From VRUE01 sp044867645 (GTDB lineage: Bacteria > Actinomycetota > Thermoleophilia > Solirubrobacterales > 70-9), in contig JBIOVI010000017.1 of NCBI GenBank assembly GCA_044867645.1, forward strand, positions 3,342 through 67,341: a stretch of DNA of 64,000 bases, read 5' to 3'. Under the pieces are notes generated by a model. The model was not told the origin of the DNA and ran no database searches. It worked only from the letters and a program-made list of their open reading frames with translations. The number at the start of each line of letters is the position of its first letter. The first letter of the stretch is position 1. This document shows, piece after piece, positions 15,370-22,663 of this stretch. The position numbers and the translations under genes were made by a program.

Positions 15370-16164
15370 CTACCTGCCTTTCCACTGCGGCTCGCGCTTC
15401 TCGAAGAATGCGGCGACGCCCTCGACGATGTCCTCGGTCGAGAAGGTGAGCGAGAGCTGCGAGCGCAGGTAGTCGAGCGCGTCGTCGACCGCCATGTCCT
15501 GCTGGCGGTACATCGCGTCGTGGCCGAGCCGCATCAGCACTGGGCTCTTGGAGGCCAGCTTGCCCGCCCACTCGGCGACCGCGGCGTCGAACTCCGCCGC
15601 CGGCACGACCTTGTTCGCGAGCCCGTAGGAGACCGCCTGCTCGGCGCTCAGCCGCTCGCCCAGCAACATCATCTCGTTGACTTTCTTGCGCGGGACGTTG
15701 CGGTAGATGATCGCCATGATCATGTAGGGGAAGGCGCCGACGTTGATCTCCGGCGTGCCGAAGGTCGCTCCCTCTTTGGCGATCAGCAGGTCGCAGGAGA
15801 GGGCGAGGCCCATACCGCCTGCGAGCACGCGGCCATTGGCGGCGCAGAGCGAGGGCTTGCCCAGGCGCGGCATCAGGCGGAAGAACTCGAGGAAGAGGTC
15901 GGAGGCGAAGTGTTTGGCGACCAGCGGCACGTCGGCGGCGAAGCCCCCCAGGTCGGCGCCGGCGCAGAAGGCCTTGTCCCCGGCGCCGGTGAGGACGACG
16001 GCCCGCACCTCCTCGTCGTCGCGTGCGGTCTTCATCGCCTCGACCAGCTCGGCCAGCATCTGGCCGGAGAGCATGTTGCGCTTCTCCGGGTTGTTCAGCG
16101 TCACCGTCGCTACCCCGTCGGCGACCTCGTACTTGACGACCTCGTAGTCCATGCGGCGGACCAT
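15370..16164 (-). CDS. enoyl-CoA hydratase/isomerase family protein, atypical active site
   Basis: 264 residues from ATG 16164 (ATG 16152, giving MDYEVV, is equally plausible). First gene of the operon. It is a crotonase with NPEKRNMLS, the oxyanion motif AFCAGADLGGF, and AGGMGLALSCD/FGTPEINVG. At the two catalytic positions of rat mitochondrial hydratase, Glu144 is Gly (AGGMG) while Glu164 is kept (TPE). A single Glu is characteristic of enoyl-CoA isomerases rather than hydratases, so simple hydration is doubtful. It ends EPQWKGR, a tail shared with many acyl-CoA isomerases and decarboxylases. Substrate presumably a branched enoyl-CoA. Confidence 0.88.
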   Translation of the reverse strand: MVRRMDYEVVKYEVADGVATVTLNNPEKRNMLSGQMLAELVEAMKTARDDEEVRAVVLTGAGDKAFCAGADLGGFAADVPLVAKHFASDLFLEFFRLMPRLGKPSLCAANGRVLAGGMGLALSCDLLIAKEGATFGTPEINVGAFPYMIMAIIYRNVPRKKVNEMMLLGERLSAEQAVSYGLANKVVPAAEFDAAVAEWAGKLASKSPVLMRLGHDAMYRQQDMAVDDALDYLRSQLSLTFSTEDIVEGVAAFFEKREPQWKGR

Positions 16165-16187
16165 AGCCGAAACCGCGCCTGTACTAG

Positions 16188-16212
16188 AAGTAGAAAGTGC
16201 TACTGTCTACTT
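16188..16212. promoter_or_regulatory. palindromic operator in the divergent acyl-CoA promoter
   Basis: AAGTAGA, 11 bp, TCTACTT is a perfect 7+7 bp inverted repeat, with a second nested pair AGTAG (16189-16193)/CTACT (16200-16204). It lies between the crotonase-led operon and the divergent acyl-CoA dehydrogenase, a placement that could control both. MerR proteins bind such dyads between -35 and -10 elements, and the operon encodes one. The site is AT-rich against its surroundings. Confidence 0.6.
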
Positions 16213-16262
16213 TGTCCTGGCGGCTCAGCCGCCCTTTTGAACCAGCGAACGGAGGAGAGACA

Positions 16263-17480
16263 GTGGCGACCGCAACGACGAACGGCTCAAAGGTCATCAA
16301 GCCCGACTTCGAGGCGGGCCGCAAGCACTTCATCTTCAGCCAAGAGCACGAAGACCTGCGCGAGTCGATGCAGACCTGGGTCCGTAAGGAGCTCTGGCCA
16401 CACCGCAACGAGTGGGAGGACACCTACTGGCCGACCGAGAAGATGAAGCGGGCGGGGGAGCTCGGCTTCCTCGGCCTCTGCTTCCCGGAGGAGTACGGCG
16501 GCCAGGGCGGCGACTACTACTACTCGCTGGTTCGCGCCGAATGCATGAGCTACTCCGGCTCGGGAGGCACCAACATGGGCTTTGCGGTGCAGACCGACAT
16601 GGTGCTGCCGCCGATCCACCTGCTCGGCAGCGAGGAGCAGAAGCAGCGCTACCTGACGCCCGGCCTCAAGGGCGAGAAGGTGGGGTGCCTGGGGATCACC
16701 GAGCCCGGCGCCGGCTCCGACGTCGCCGGCATCCGCACGACGGCGATCCGCGACGGCGACGAATACGTGATCAACGGCTCCAAGACCTTCATTACCAACG
16801 GACCGCGTGCCGACTTCATCGTCCTCGTCGCCAAGACCGACCCGGAGGAGCGCCACGCGGGCATCACCCTCTTCGTCGTCGACCTGCGCGACGAGAACGG
16901 CGAGAAGGTCCCCGGCTTCAGCGTCTCCGCCGAGCTGGAGAAGATGGGGATGCACGCCTCAGACACCGGCGAGCTGGCGTTCGAAGACGTCCGCGTCCCG
17001 GCCAGCGCCGTGCTAGGCGAGGAGGGCAAAGGCTTCTACCACATCGCCTGGGAGCTCCAGGGAGAGCGGCTGGTCGCCGCCGCCGGTTGCCATGCCGGCG
17101 CGGAAAGGATGATCGAGAAGACGCTCGAGTACGCCAAGGAACGCGAAGCCTTTGGCCGCCCGATCGGCAAGTTCCAGGCGATCCGCCACAAGTTCGCCGA
17201 GATGGCGACCAAGGCTGAGGCGGCGAAACAGTTCACCTACGCGACCGCCTGGCGCTTCGCCAACGGCGAGTACCCGGTGCGGGAGATCACGATGGCGAAG
17301 CTCTTCGCATCGCGCATGGCCTGCGAGGTCGCCGACGACTGCATCCAGATCCTCGGCGGCTACGGCTACATGAAGGAGTACGAGATCGAGCGCGCCTACC
17401 GCGACGTCCGGCTCAACCGGATCGGTGCCGGCACCGACGAGGTAATGCTCGACGTGATCGGCCGCAGCTACGGGCTTTAA
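16263..17480 (+). CDS. acyl-CoA dehydrogenase (isovaleryl/long-chain-type active site)
   Basis: 405 residues. GTG 16263 is preferred because GGAGGAG sits 6 nt upstream; the TTG-length extension overlaps the operator. An FAD enzyme oxidising acyl-CoA to trans-2-enoyl-CoA with electrons to ETF. Motifs: CLGITEPGAGSDV, NGSKTFITNG, the FAD contact EAFGRPIGKFQAIRH and ILGGYGYMKEYEIER. The usual catalytic Glu in YEGT is replaced (GAGTDEVM), as in isovaleryl-CoA dehydrogenase, where a Glu on helix G serves; here the Glu of QGERLVA is the candidate. It shares the MerR-controlled divergent promoter with the crotonase operon and is its likely first step. Confidence 0.93.
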   Translation: MATATTNGSKVIKPDFEAGRKHFIFSQEHEDLRESMQTWVRKELWPHRNEWEDTYWPTEKMKRAGELGFLGLCFPEEYGGQGGDYYYSLVRAECMSYSGSGGTNMGFAVQTDMVLPPIHLLGSEEQKQRYLTPGLKGEKVGCLGITEPGAGSDVAGIRTTAIRDGDEYVINGSKTFITNGPRADFIVLVAKTDPEERHAGITLFVVDLRDENGEKVPGFSVSAELEKMGMHASDTGELAFEDVRVPASAVLGEEGKGFYHIAWELQGERLVAAAGCHAGAERMIEKTLEYAKEREAFGRPIGKFQAIRHKFAEMATKAEAAKQFTYATAWRFANGEYPVREITMAKLFASRMACEVADDCIQILGGYGYMKEYEIERAYRDVRLNRIGAGTDEVMLDVIGRSYGL

Positions 17481-17498
17481 GCCGCCCTCTGGCTCGCC

Positions 17499-19187
17499 CT
17501 ACCCAGCACTCGGGGCGGTGGCTTCAACCGCCGCTTCGAGGTGCTGGTGAACCTGCTGGATCACCACCGAGCCCTCGCCCACCGCTGAGGCAACCCGCTT
17601 GACCGCACCGCGGCGCACGTCGCCGACGGCGAAGACGCCGGGCAGGCTCGTCTCCAGCATCTGGCGCTCGGAGGGATGGGTGCTCTCCGCGCTGACGTCC
17701 CGGCCGGTCAGCACATAACCCCACTCATCGCGCTCGACCCGCGCCGGCAGCCACTCGGTCCCGGGCCTGGCGCCGATCATGATGAAGAGGCCCCCGGCCT
17801 CCAGAGTCTGCTCTTCCCCCGAGGCCCGGTCGCGCAGGGTCAGGGCCTCCAGACGTCCGTCGCCCCCGCCGTCCGCGATCTCCGTCCCCAGCATGACCTC
17901 GACGTTGCCGGCCGCGGCGATCTCGTGACGCAGGTAGCTCGACATGCTTGCGGCAAGGGACGGGCCACGCACGATCAGGGTCACCCGCTCGGCGTAGCGA
18001 GCGAGGTGCATCGCGGCCTGCCCGGCCGAGTTGCCGCCGCCGACGACGAAGGTGCGACGACCGGCGAGCGCTTTTGCCTCGGACGCCGAAGCGCCGTAGA
18101 AGACCCCGCTCCCCTCCAGCTCCACCAGCGCCGGGATCTCCAGTCGCCGGTAGGAGACGCCGCAGGCGAGCACCACGGACGCCGTCTGTACCTCCGTCCC
18201 ATCGGAGAGCCTCAGCGTGTGCAGGCGCTCGCCCGGCCGCAGCTCGACCACCCGTCGCATGAGGACGAACGAGGTGCCAAAGACCCAGGCCTGCTGGTAG
18301 GCACGCTGGGCAAGCTCGGCGCCGCTGACCCCGCGCGAGAAGCCGAGGTAGTTACGGATCAGTGAGCTGGACCCCGCCTGACCGCCGATCGCCTCGCCCT
18401 CGACGACCAGAGCTCGCATCCCCTCCGAGGATGCGTAGACAGCCGCGGCCAGGCCGGCGGGGCCGGCGCCGATCACGACCACGTCGAATTCGCGCTCCTC
18501 GCCCAGCTCGGTGCTGACCCCGAAAGCATCGGCCAGGTCGACGTTGGAGGGGTCGACCAGGATACGGCCGTCGCGCACGCGAGCGACCGGCACCGCGGCG
18601 TCCTCGCGACCGGCCTCGTCGAGCAGCGCTCGACCCGCGGCCGATTCGGGCGCGAGGAAGACGTGCGGGACGCCGTTACGGCCGAGCACGTTGCGCAGCT
18701 CGTGCGCCCTGCGCGAGTGCGGCACGGCGACGATCGCGATCTCACCCTGAAGCGGCGACTCGGCCCGCGCCCACTCGAAGAGGAACTCGGCGACGGTGCG
18801 GTGGAACAGCTCGTCGGGGGAACCGTGCGGCTTCAGCACGTAATAGTCGATGCGGCCAAGCGCCATCGCCTCGAAGATCGCCTCGGAGGTGTCGCGGTCG
18901 GCCCAGGCGCCCCACTCGATCAACAGCCCGCGTTTGGCGCTCGGATGCAGCGCTTTAACCCGCGCCAGCAGCTCGGCGCCGGTCGTCTCGCGCAGCCACT
19001 GATCGGCGAGGACCAGAGCGACCGGCTCGCCGGCGTCGCGCAGCGCCTCCAGCGCGGTCAGGGCGGCGGCGGCGGAGCGCTCGGCGCGGACCGCGTAGTC
19101 GCTTCCGTAGCGGCGGCGGAGCTGCTGCTCGGTGCGAGCAAGGCACCTCTGCTCTTCATCGACGACGAGCAGAACCGGTAGCCCCAT
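17499..19187 (-). CDS. receiver - glutaredoxin-like - thioredoxin-reductase-like fusion lacking redox cysteines
   Basis: 562 residues from ATG 19187 (TTG 19208 would extend it into the divergent promoter). Residues 1-130 are a response-regulator receiver with acidic Asp10/Glu11, phospho-acceptor Asp62 and Lys119. Residues about 148-220 look like a glutaredoxin fold (VPVARVRDGRILVDPS). Residues 235-560 are a thioredoxin-reductase-like flavoprotein with GAGPAG (240-245), GGGNSAG (383-389) and FAVGDVRRG. The CxxC expected near 361-371 reads GVFYGASASEA, and the glutaredoxin site also lacks cysteines, so classical disulfide reduction is impossible. No partner kinase adjoins it. Likely a phosphorylation-tuned NAD(P)H oxidoreductase. 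Confidence 0.9.
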   Translation of the reverse strand: MGLPVLLVVDEEQRCLARTEQQLRRRYGSDYAVRAERSAAAALTALEALRDAGEPVALVLADQWLRETTGAELLARVKALHPSAKRGLLIEWGAWADRDTSEAIFEAMALGRIDYYVLKPHGSPDELFHRTVAEFLFEWARAESPLQGEIAIVAVPHSRRAHELRNVLGRNGVPHVFLAPESAAGRALLDEAGREDAAVPVARVRDGRILVDPSNVDLADAFGVSTELGEEREFDVVVIGAGPAGLAAAVYASSEGMRALVVEGEAIGGQAGSSSLIRNYLGFSRGVSGAELAQRAYQQAWVFGTSFVLMRRVVELRPGERLHTLRLSDGTEVQTASVVLACGVSYRRLEIPALVELEGSGVFYGASASEAKALAGRRTFVVGGGNSAGQAAMHLARYAERVTLIVRGPSLAASMSSYLRHEIAAAGNVEVMLGTEIADGGGDGRLEALTLRDRASGEEQTLEAGGLFIMIGARPGTEWLPARVERDEWGYVLTGRDVSAESTHPSERQMLETSLPGVFAVGDVRRGAVKRVASAVGEGSVVIQQVHQHLEAAVEATAPSAG

Positions 19188-19195
19188 GCGGCGAT

Positions 19196-19216
19196 GGTAC
19201 TTGCGCAAGCGTTACC
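19196..19216. promoter_or_regulatory. imperfect palindrome in divergent promoter of the fusion gene and second dehydrogenase
   Basis: A perfect core CTTGCGCAAG (19200-19209) is flanked by GGTA on the left and TTACC on the right with one-base asymmetry. It lies 11 bp before ATG 19227 and just upstream of ATG 19187, so a bound regulator could block both genes. The cognate protein is unknown. Confidence 0.4.
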
Positions 19217-19226
19217 GTCCCAAGCG

Positions 19227-20405
19227 ATGACGGTGGTCAAGGACAGCGGTGCGCGGGCGACGCTGCCGCCCTTCGCGGACGAGCACGAGGAACTGCGCGA
19301 GACGGTCAGCCGCTTCGTTTCGAAGGAGATCGCGCCGAACGTCGACGAGTGGGAGGCGGCGCGCGAATTCCCCCGCGAGCTCTATGTCCGCTGTGCCGAG
19401 CTCGGCTTCCTCGGGCTGAAGTTCCCGGAGCGCTACGGCGGCCAGGGCGGCACCCACCTGCACGACGCGATCTGGGTCGAGGAGCTGGCCCGTTCGGGCG
19501 GCTCCGGTGGCGTCGCCGCCGGGCTCAACGCCCACACCTCGATCGCGATGCCGCCGATCTTCAACTTCGGCACGGAGGAGCAGAAGCAGCGCTGGCTGGT
19601 CCCCGGGATCGCCGGCGAGAAGATCGGTGCGCTGGGGATCACCGAGCCCGGCGCCGGCTCCGACGTCGCCGGCATCTCGACCTTCGCCGAGCGGGTCGAG
19701 GGCGGCTACGTCGTCAACGGCTCCAAGACCTTCATCACCAACGGCGTCCGCGCCGACTTCCTCGTCTGCGCCTGCAAGACGACCAAGGAGGGCGGCCACC
19801 ACGGCATCTCCTTCCTCGTCCTCGAGCGCGAGATGCCCGGCTACGAGGTCGCGCAGAAGCTGGAGAAGATGGGCTGGCACTCCTCGGACACCGGCGAGCT
19901 GGCCTTCAGCGACGTCGAGGTGCCGGAGGAGAACCTGCTCGGCGAGGAAAACGAGGGCTTCAAGCTGATCATGTTCAACTTCGCCTGGGAGCGGCTGCTG
20001 ATGGCGATCGGCGCGGTCGGGGCGATGCAGCGCCTGATCGAGCGGACCGTCGAATATGCCCTCGACCGCGAAGCCTTCGGTCGCCCGATCGGCAAGTTCC
20101 AGGCGATCCGCCACCAGATCGCCGAGATGGCGACCAAGGCCGAGGCCGCCCGCGCCCTCACCTACAACGCCCTGCGCCTCTTCCACGAGGGCCACGACTG
20201 CATCAAAGACGTGACGATGGCGAAGCTGGTCACCCAGCGCGCCGTCCTAGAGATCGCCGACCAATCCCTCCAGATCCACGGCGGCTACGGCTACATGCGC
20301 GAGTACGGCATCGAGCGAGCCGTCCGCGACGCCCGCCTCGGCCCGATCGGCGGCGGCACCGACGAGGTGATGAAGGAGATCCTCGGCAAGCTGATGGGGT
20401 TGTAG
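19227..20405 (+). CDS. acyl-CoA dehydrogenase
   Basis: 392 residues from ATG 19227, which gives a typical N-terminus; the longer start at 19194 overlaps the divergent gene. It closely resembles the dehydrogenase at 16263: ALGITEPGAGSDV, NGSKTFITNG, EAFGRPIGKFQAIRH and QIHGGYGYMREYGIER. Here too the YEGT catalytic position is GGGT, and the likely base is the Glu of AWERLLMA. Paralogs with the same active-site layout probably differ in chain length or branching preference. Its last 36 bp are imperfectly repeated 686 bp downstream, beyond the GNAT gene, marking a recombination point at this gene end. Confidence 0.93.
   Translation: MTVVKDSGARATLPPFADEHEELRETVSRFVSKEIAPNVDEWEAAREFPRELYVRCAELGFLGLKFPERYGGQGGTHLHDAIWVEELARSGGSGGVAAGLNAHTSIAMPPIFNFGTEEQKQRWLVPGIAGEKIGALGITEPGAGSDVAGISTFAERVEGGYVVNGSKTFITNGVRADFLVCACKTTKEGGHHGISFLVLEREMPGYEVAQKLEKMGWHSSDTGELAFSDVEVPEENLLGEENEGFKLIMFNFAWERLLMAIGAVGAMQRLIERTVEYALDREAFGRPIGKFQAIRHQIAEMATKAEAARALTYNALRLFHEGHDCIKDVTMAKLVTQRAVLEIADQSLQIHGGYGYMREYGIERAVRDARLGPIGGGTDEVMKEILGKLMGL
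20370..20405 (+). repeat. direct repeat copy 1 (end of the acyl-CoA dehydrogenase gene)
   Basis: The last 36 bp of the dehydrogenase, ending GATGGGGTTGTAG, recur at 21056-21090 with two substitutions (CT to TC after GGCAAG) and one base missing. The segment between the copies holds only a lower-GC GNAT gene and non-coding DNA. The layout resembles insertion, with target reconstruction, at a gene 3' end, or a partial tandem duplication. Confidence 0.75.
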
Positions 20406-20443
20406 TCCAAGGCGCTGCTGTTAATCCGTGAAGTTCTGGATCG

Positions 20444-20917
20444 ATGAGTGGCTGTCGGAAACACGGAACGCAGCATTATGCTCCGGACTTGACCGGCGAG
20501 GAAATCATCGTGCGCCGCTGCCGACGGCCCGACTTGCTGGCGGTATTGGACCTGTGGGCACAGGCCCGCAGCCAGCATGCAAGTACGCCTGATCGTCTTG
20601 ATGACGTCGAGCGATTGATCGATGACTCCCCGGCCGCTCTCTTTGTTGCCGAGCGAAATGGGGAGATCGTCGGCGCCCTGATCGCCGCATGGGACGGGTG
20701 GCGAGGGAACATGTACCGGCTCGCCGTCCGCGATAGATATCGGCGGGAAGGCATCGGACTCGCGCTGACGCGGGCCGGTGAGGACTACCTCCGCCACTGT
20801 GGCGTCCGTCGGGTGACCGCGTTGGTCGCCTTCGACGATTCCACAGCAGGAGGATTTTGGGGCGCTGTCGGCTATTCGCGGGATCGCGAGATCGGTCGGC
20901 GGGTCCGCAACCTGTAG
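20444..20917 (+). CDS. GNAT family N-acetyltransferase
   Basis: 157 residues from ATG 20444. GNAT motifs are clear: strand EIIVRRCRRPDLLAVLDLW, ALFVAERNGEIVGALIAAW, then motif A MYRLAVRDRYRREGIGLALTRAGE, where RRxGIG/A binds the acetyl-CoA pyrophosphate, and motif B FDDSTAGGFWGAVGYS. It acetylates an unknown amine. Codon use is visibly less GC-rich than in flanking genes, and the gene lies between two copies of the preceding gene's 3' end, so it is probably a recent arrival. The first 15 residues (MSGCRKHGTQHYAPD) are outside the fold, so a slightly later start is possible. Confidence 0.88.
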   Translation: MSGCRKHGTQHYAPDLTGEEIIVRRCRRPDLLAVLDLWAQARSQHASTPDRLDDVERLIDDSPAALFVAERNGEIVGALIAAWDGWRGNMYRLAVRDRYRREGIGLALTRAGEDYLRHCGVRRVTALVAFDDSTAGGFWGAVGYSRDREIGRRVRNL

Positions 20918-21055
20918 TCGGACACAATCCGGACACATCGGCCGAATTACGCGCGATCGCCGCTGGTCATCTCCGCGCCCTCAAACAAGTTCATTTGCAG
21001 CGAGTCCTTGCCCTCCGATGATCCGGCGTGCCCTCTCGTCCCATGCTCGGCGCTC

Positions 21056-21090
21056 ATGAGGAGATCCTCGGCAAGTCGATGGGGTTGTAG
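21056..21090 (+). repeat. direct repeat copy 2 (orphan dehydrogenase 3' end)
   Basis: Starts ATGAGGAGATCC and ends GATGGGGTTGTAG; matches 20370-20405 with two substitutions and a one-base deletion. It is not part of any gene: no dehydrogenase reading frame precedes it. It bounds the GNAT-containing segment on the right. Confidence 0.75.
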
Positions 21091-21106
21091 GGCTGCAATC
21101 CGGTTG

Positions 21107-21466
21107 TCAGTCGGCGGCGTCGAGCACTTCCATACGAACCACCAGGCCGTCCTCGATCCGGTACCGGTGGGCTACGTGCTCATCGGCGAGGAGGGTGCCG
21201 GTGTTGGCGTCGTGGACCACTTGGTGCACCGTGACGGTGACGCTGCCGTCGGGGTTGTGGTCGAAGCCCTCTGGATCGACCCTGCTCGAGATCGACTCGA
21301 ACTGGCGACGCCAGTAGGCGGCGACCGCTTGGTGGCCGACGACGCGGCCGCCCTCCCAGGCATTCGGCCAGTCGACTTCGGGGTGCATCAGGTCGATCGC
21401 TGCCTCCACGTCTCGGGCGTTGAACGCCGTGTACGCGGCGCGCAAGATGTCCTCGGCGCTGCTCAC
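21107..21466 (-). CDS. SnoaL-like / nuclear transport factor 2-fold protein
   Basis: 119 residues from GTG 21466; longer upstream frame is antisense to the divergent gene. The opening helix (AEDILRAAYTAFNARDVEAAIDLMHPEVDWPN) and the beta sheet (VVGHQAVAAYWRRQF, SVTVTVHQVVHDANTGTLLADEHVAHRYRIEDGLVVRMEVL) are standard for SnoaL-like/NTF2 proteins, small alpha+beta barrels that bind hydrophobic ligands. Catalytic residues vary in this family, so no reaction can be assigned. It diverges from a second, unrelated-looking SnoaL-like gene 73 bp away. Confidence 0.85.
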   Translation of the reverse strand: MSSAEDILRAAYTAFNARDVEAAIDLMHPEVDWPNAWEGGRVVGHQAVAAYWRRQFESISSRVDPEGFDHNPDGSVTVTVHQVVHDANTGTLLADEHVAHRYRIEDGLVVRMEVLDAAD

Positions 21467-21539
21467 GCGTGGATGGTAAGGCGCTGCTGGGTAGCCGTCG
21501 CTACCGTTCGAGCAACAAGTCACTCCGAGGAGGCGCCGA

Positions 21540-21992
21540 ATGCTGTCCTGGCTGGCCAAGAAGACGATCGCCCGCAACATGGCGAAGGCGAGCGCCGGCG
21601 ACCTCAGGCCGACGCTGCGAATGGATGCCGAGGACGTCAAGTTCCGCTTCCCCGGAGACAGCTCGTGGGGAGGGACGCTCAACGGCAAGGCGGAGCTCGA
21701 GCCCTGGCTGCGGCGCTTCGCCGCGGCCGGGATCCAGATCGCTCCGGATGAGGTCGTGCTCAAGGGCTTTCCCTGGAATCAGACGATCTGCATTCGTGGC
21801 CGCGATCACCTCGACTCGCCTGAGGGCGAACGCGTCTATGAGAATCGGTATGTGATCTGGGGTCGTATCTCGTGGGGCCTGCTGCGCGACTACGAGGTAT
21901 ACGAGGACACGCAGAAGTCAAAGGCGCTCGACGCCTACCTGGCATCGAAGGGGGATCCGCTGAGCAAGCGAGCGATGGGCGCGGACTCCTGA
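21540..21992 (+). CDS. SnoaL/NTF2-like hypothetical protein
   Basis: 150 residues from ATG 21540 with an AGGAGG-type site just upstream (GAGGAGGC). Helix MLSWLAKKTIARNMAKASAGDLRPTLRMDAEDVKFRFPG followed by WGGTLNGKAELEPWLRRFAAAGIQI and a run of strands suggests an NTF2/SnoaL fold used for ketosteroid-isomerase-like or polyketide-modifying proteins. The C-terminal KALDAYLASKG helix is typical. The downstream cell-wall amidase frame begins inside its stop codon (CTGA), so the two may be translationally coupled despite unrelated functions. Confidence 0.75.
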   Translation: MLSWLAKKTIARNMAKASAGDLRPTLRMDAEDVKFRFPGDSSWGGTLNGKAELEPWLRRFAAAGIQIAPDEVVLKGFPWNQTICIRGRDHLDSPEGERVYENRYVIWGRISWGLLRDYEVYEDTQKSKALDAYLASKGDPLSKRAMGADS

Positions 21993-22663
21993 GCGCCGCG
22001 GTTCGAGCCGGCGTCGCGCTGACGCTCTGTGCCTCCGCCTTCGCGCTGTTCCCCGGCCCCGCGTCCCGCGCCACTGGGCCACGGGAGCTCCGCCCCCAGA
22101 TCACGCGCTGGCCGATCCCCTTTGGTCCGAAGCGCAAGCGCGAGATGGCTGCTTACTCGCAGCGGCACTACGGCGAACGCACTTGGCGGCTGCGGCGACC
22201 GCGGGTGATCGTCGAGCACGTCGCCGTCGCCGCCACCGCGGCGGCCGTCCACGACACTTTCGCCCCGGACATCGCCGATCCAGAGCTCAACGAGCTGCCC
22301 AATGTCTGCGCTCACTTCGTCGTCTCCTCCGCCGGTCGCATCTTCCAGCTCGTCAACTTGAGGACCCGCTGTCGGCATACGGTCGGGCTCAATTGGACCG
22401 CGATCGGGGTCGAGCACGCCGGGTTCAGCGACGCCGACGTGCTCGACGACCGGCGGCAGATGCGCGCCTCGCTGCAGCTGACTCAGTACCTGCGCTGCCG
22501 CTTCCAGATCAAGCTCCGCAACGTGATCGGTCACCACGAGAGCCTGCGCTCGCCCTATCATCGCGAGCGTGTCGCGAGCTTGCGCCACCAGACCCACGGC
22601 GACTGGAGCCGCCGCTCGATGCAGGTCTATCGGCGCGAGCTGAAAGAGCTGGGCGCGTGCTGA
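21989..22663 (+). CDS. exported N-acetylmuramoyl-L-alanine amidase-like protein (Amidase_2)
   Basis: 224 residues if translation begins at CTG 21989, which overlaps the previous stop as CTGA. No ATG/GTG/TTG in frame gives a sensible N-terminus, and the CTG start yields a classic signal peptide (SAAVRAGVALTLCASAFALFPGPASRA). The catalytic domain resembles zinc amidases/PGRP: VIVEHVAVAAT in the first metal-ligand region, VSSAGRIFQLV, TAIGVEHAG with a conserved Glu-His, and NVIGHHESLRSPYH for the second His. Such enzymes cut the amide between MurNAc and the stem peptide. A 7-bp overlap leads into a GNAT gene. Confidence 0.78.
   Translation: MSAAVRAGVALTLCASAFALFPGPASRATGPRELRPQITRWPIPFGPKRKREMAAYSQRHYGERTWRLRRPRVIVEHVAVAATAAAVHDTFAPDIADPELNELPNVCAHFVVSSAGRIFQLVNLRTRCRHTVGLNWTAIGVEHAGFSDADVLDDRRQMRASLQLTQYLRCRFQIKLRNVIGHHESLRSPYHRERVASLRHQTHGDWSRRSMQVYRRELKELGAC

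Noticed and set aside
20918..21055. GGACACA repeats after the GNAT gene as a CRISPR or origin-like repeat
   Set aside because: Only two short copies are present, without spacers or regular spacing.
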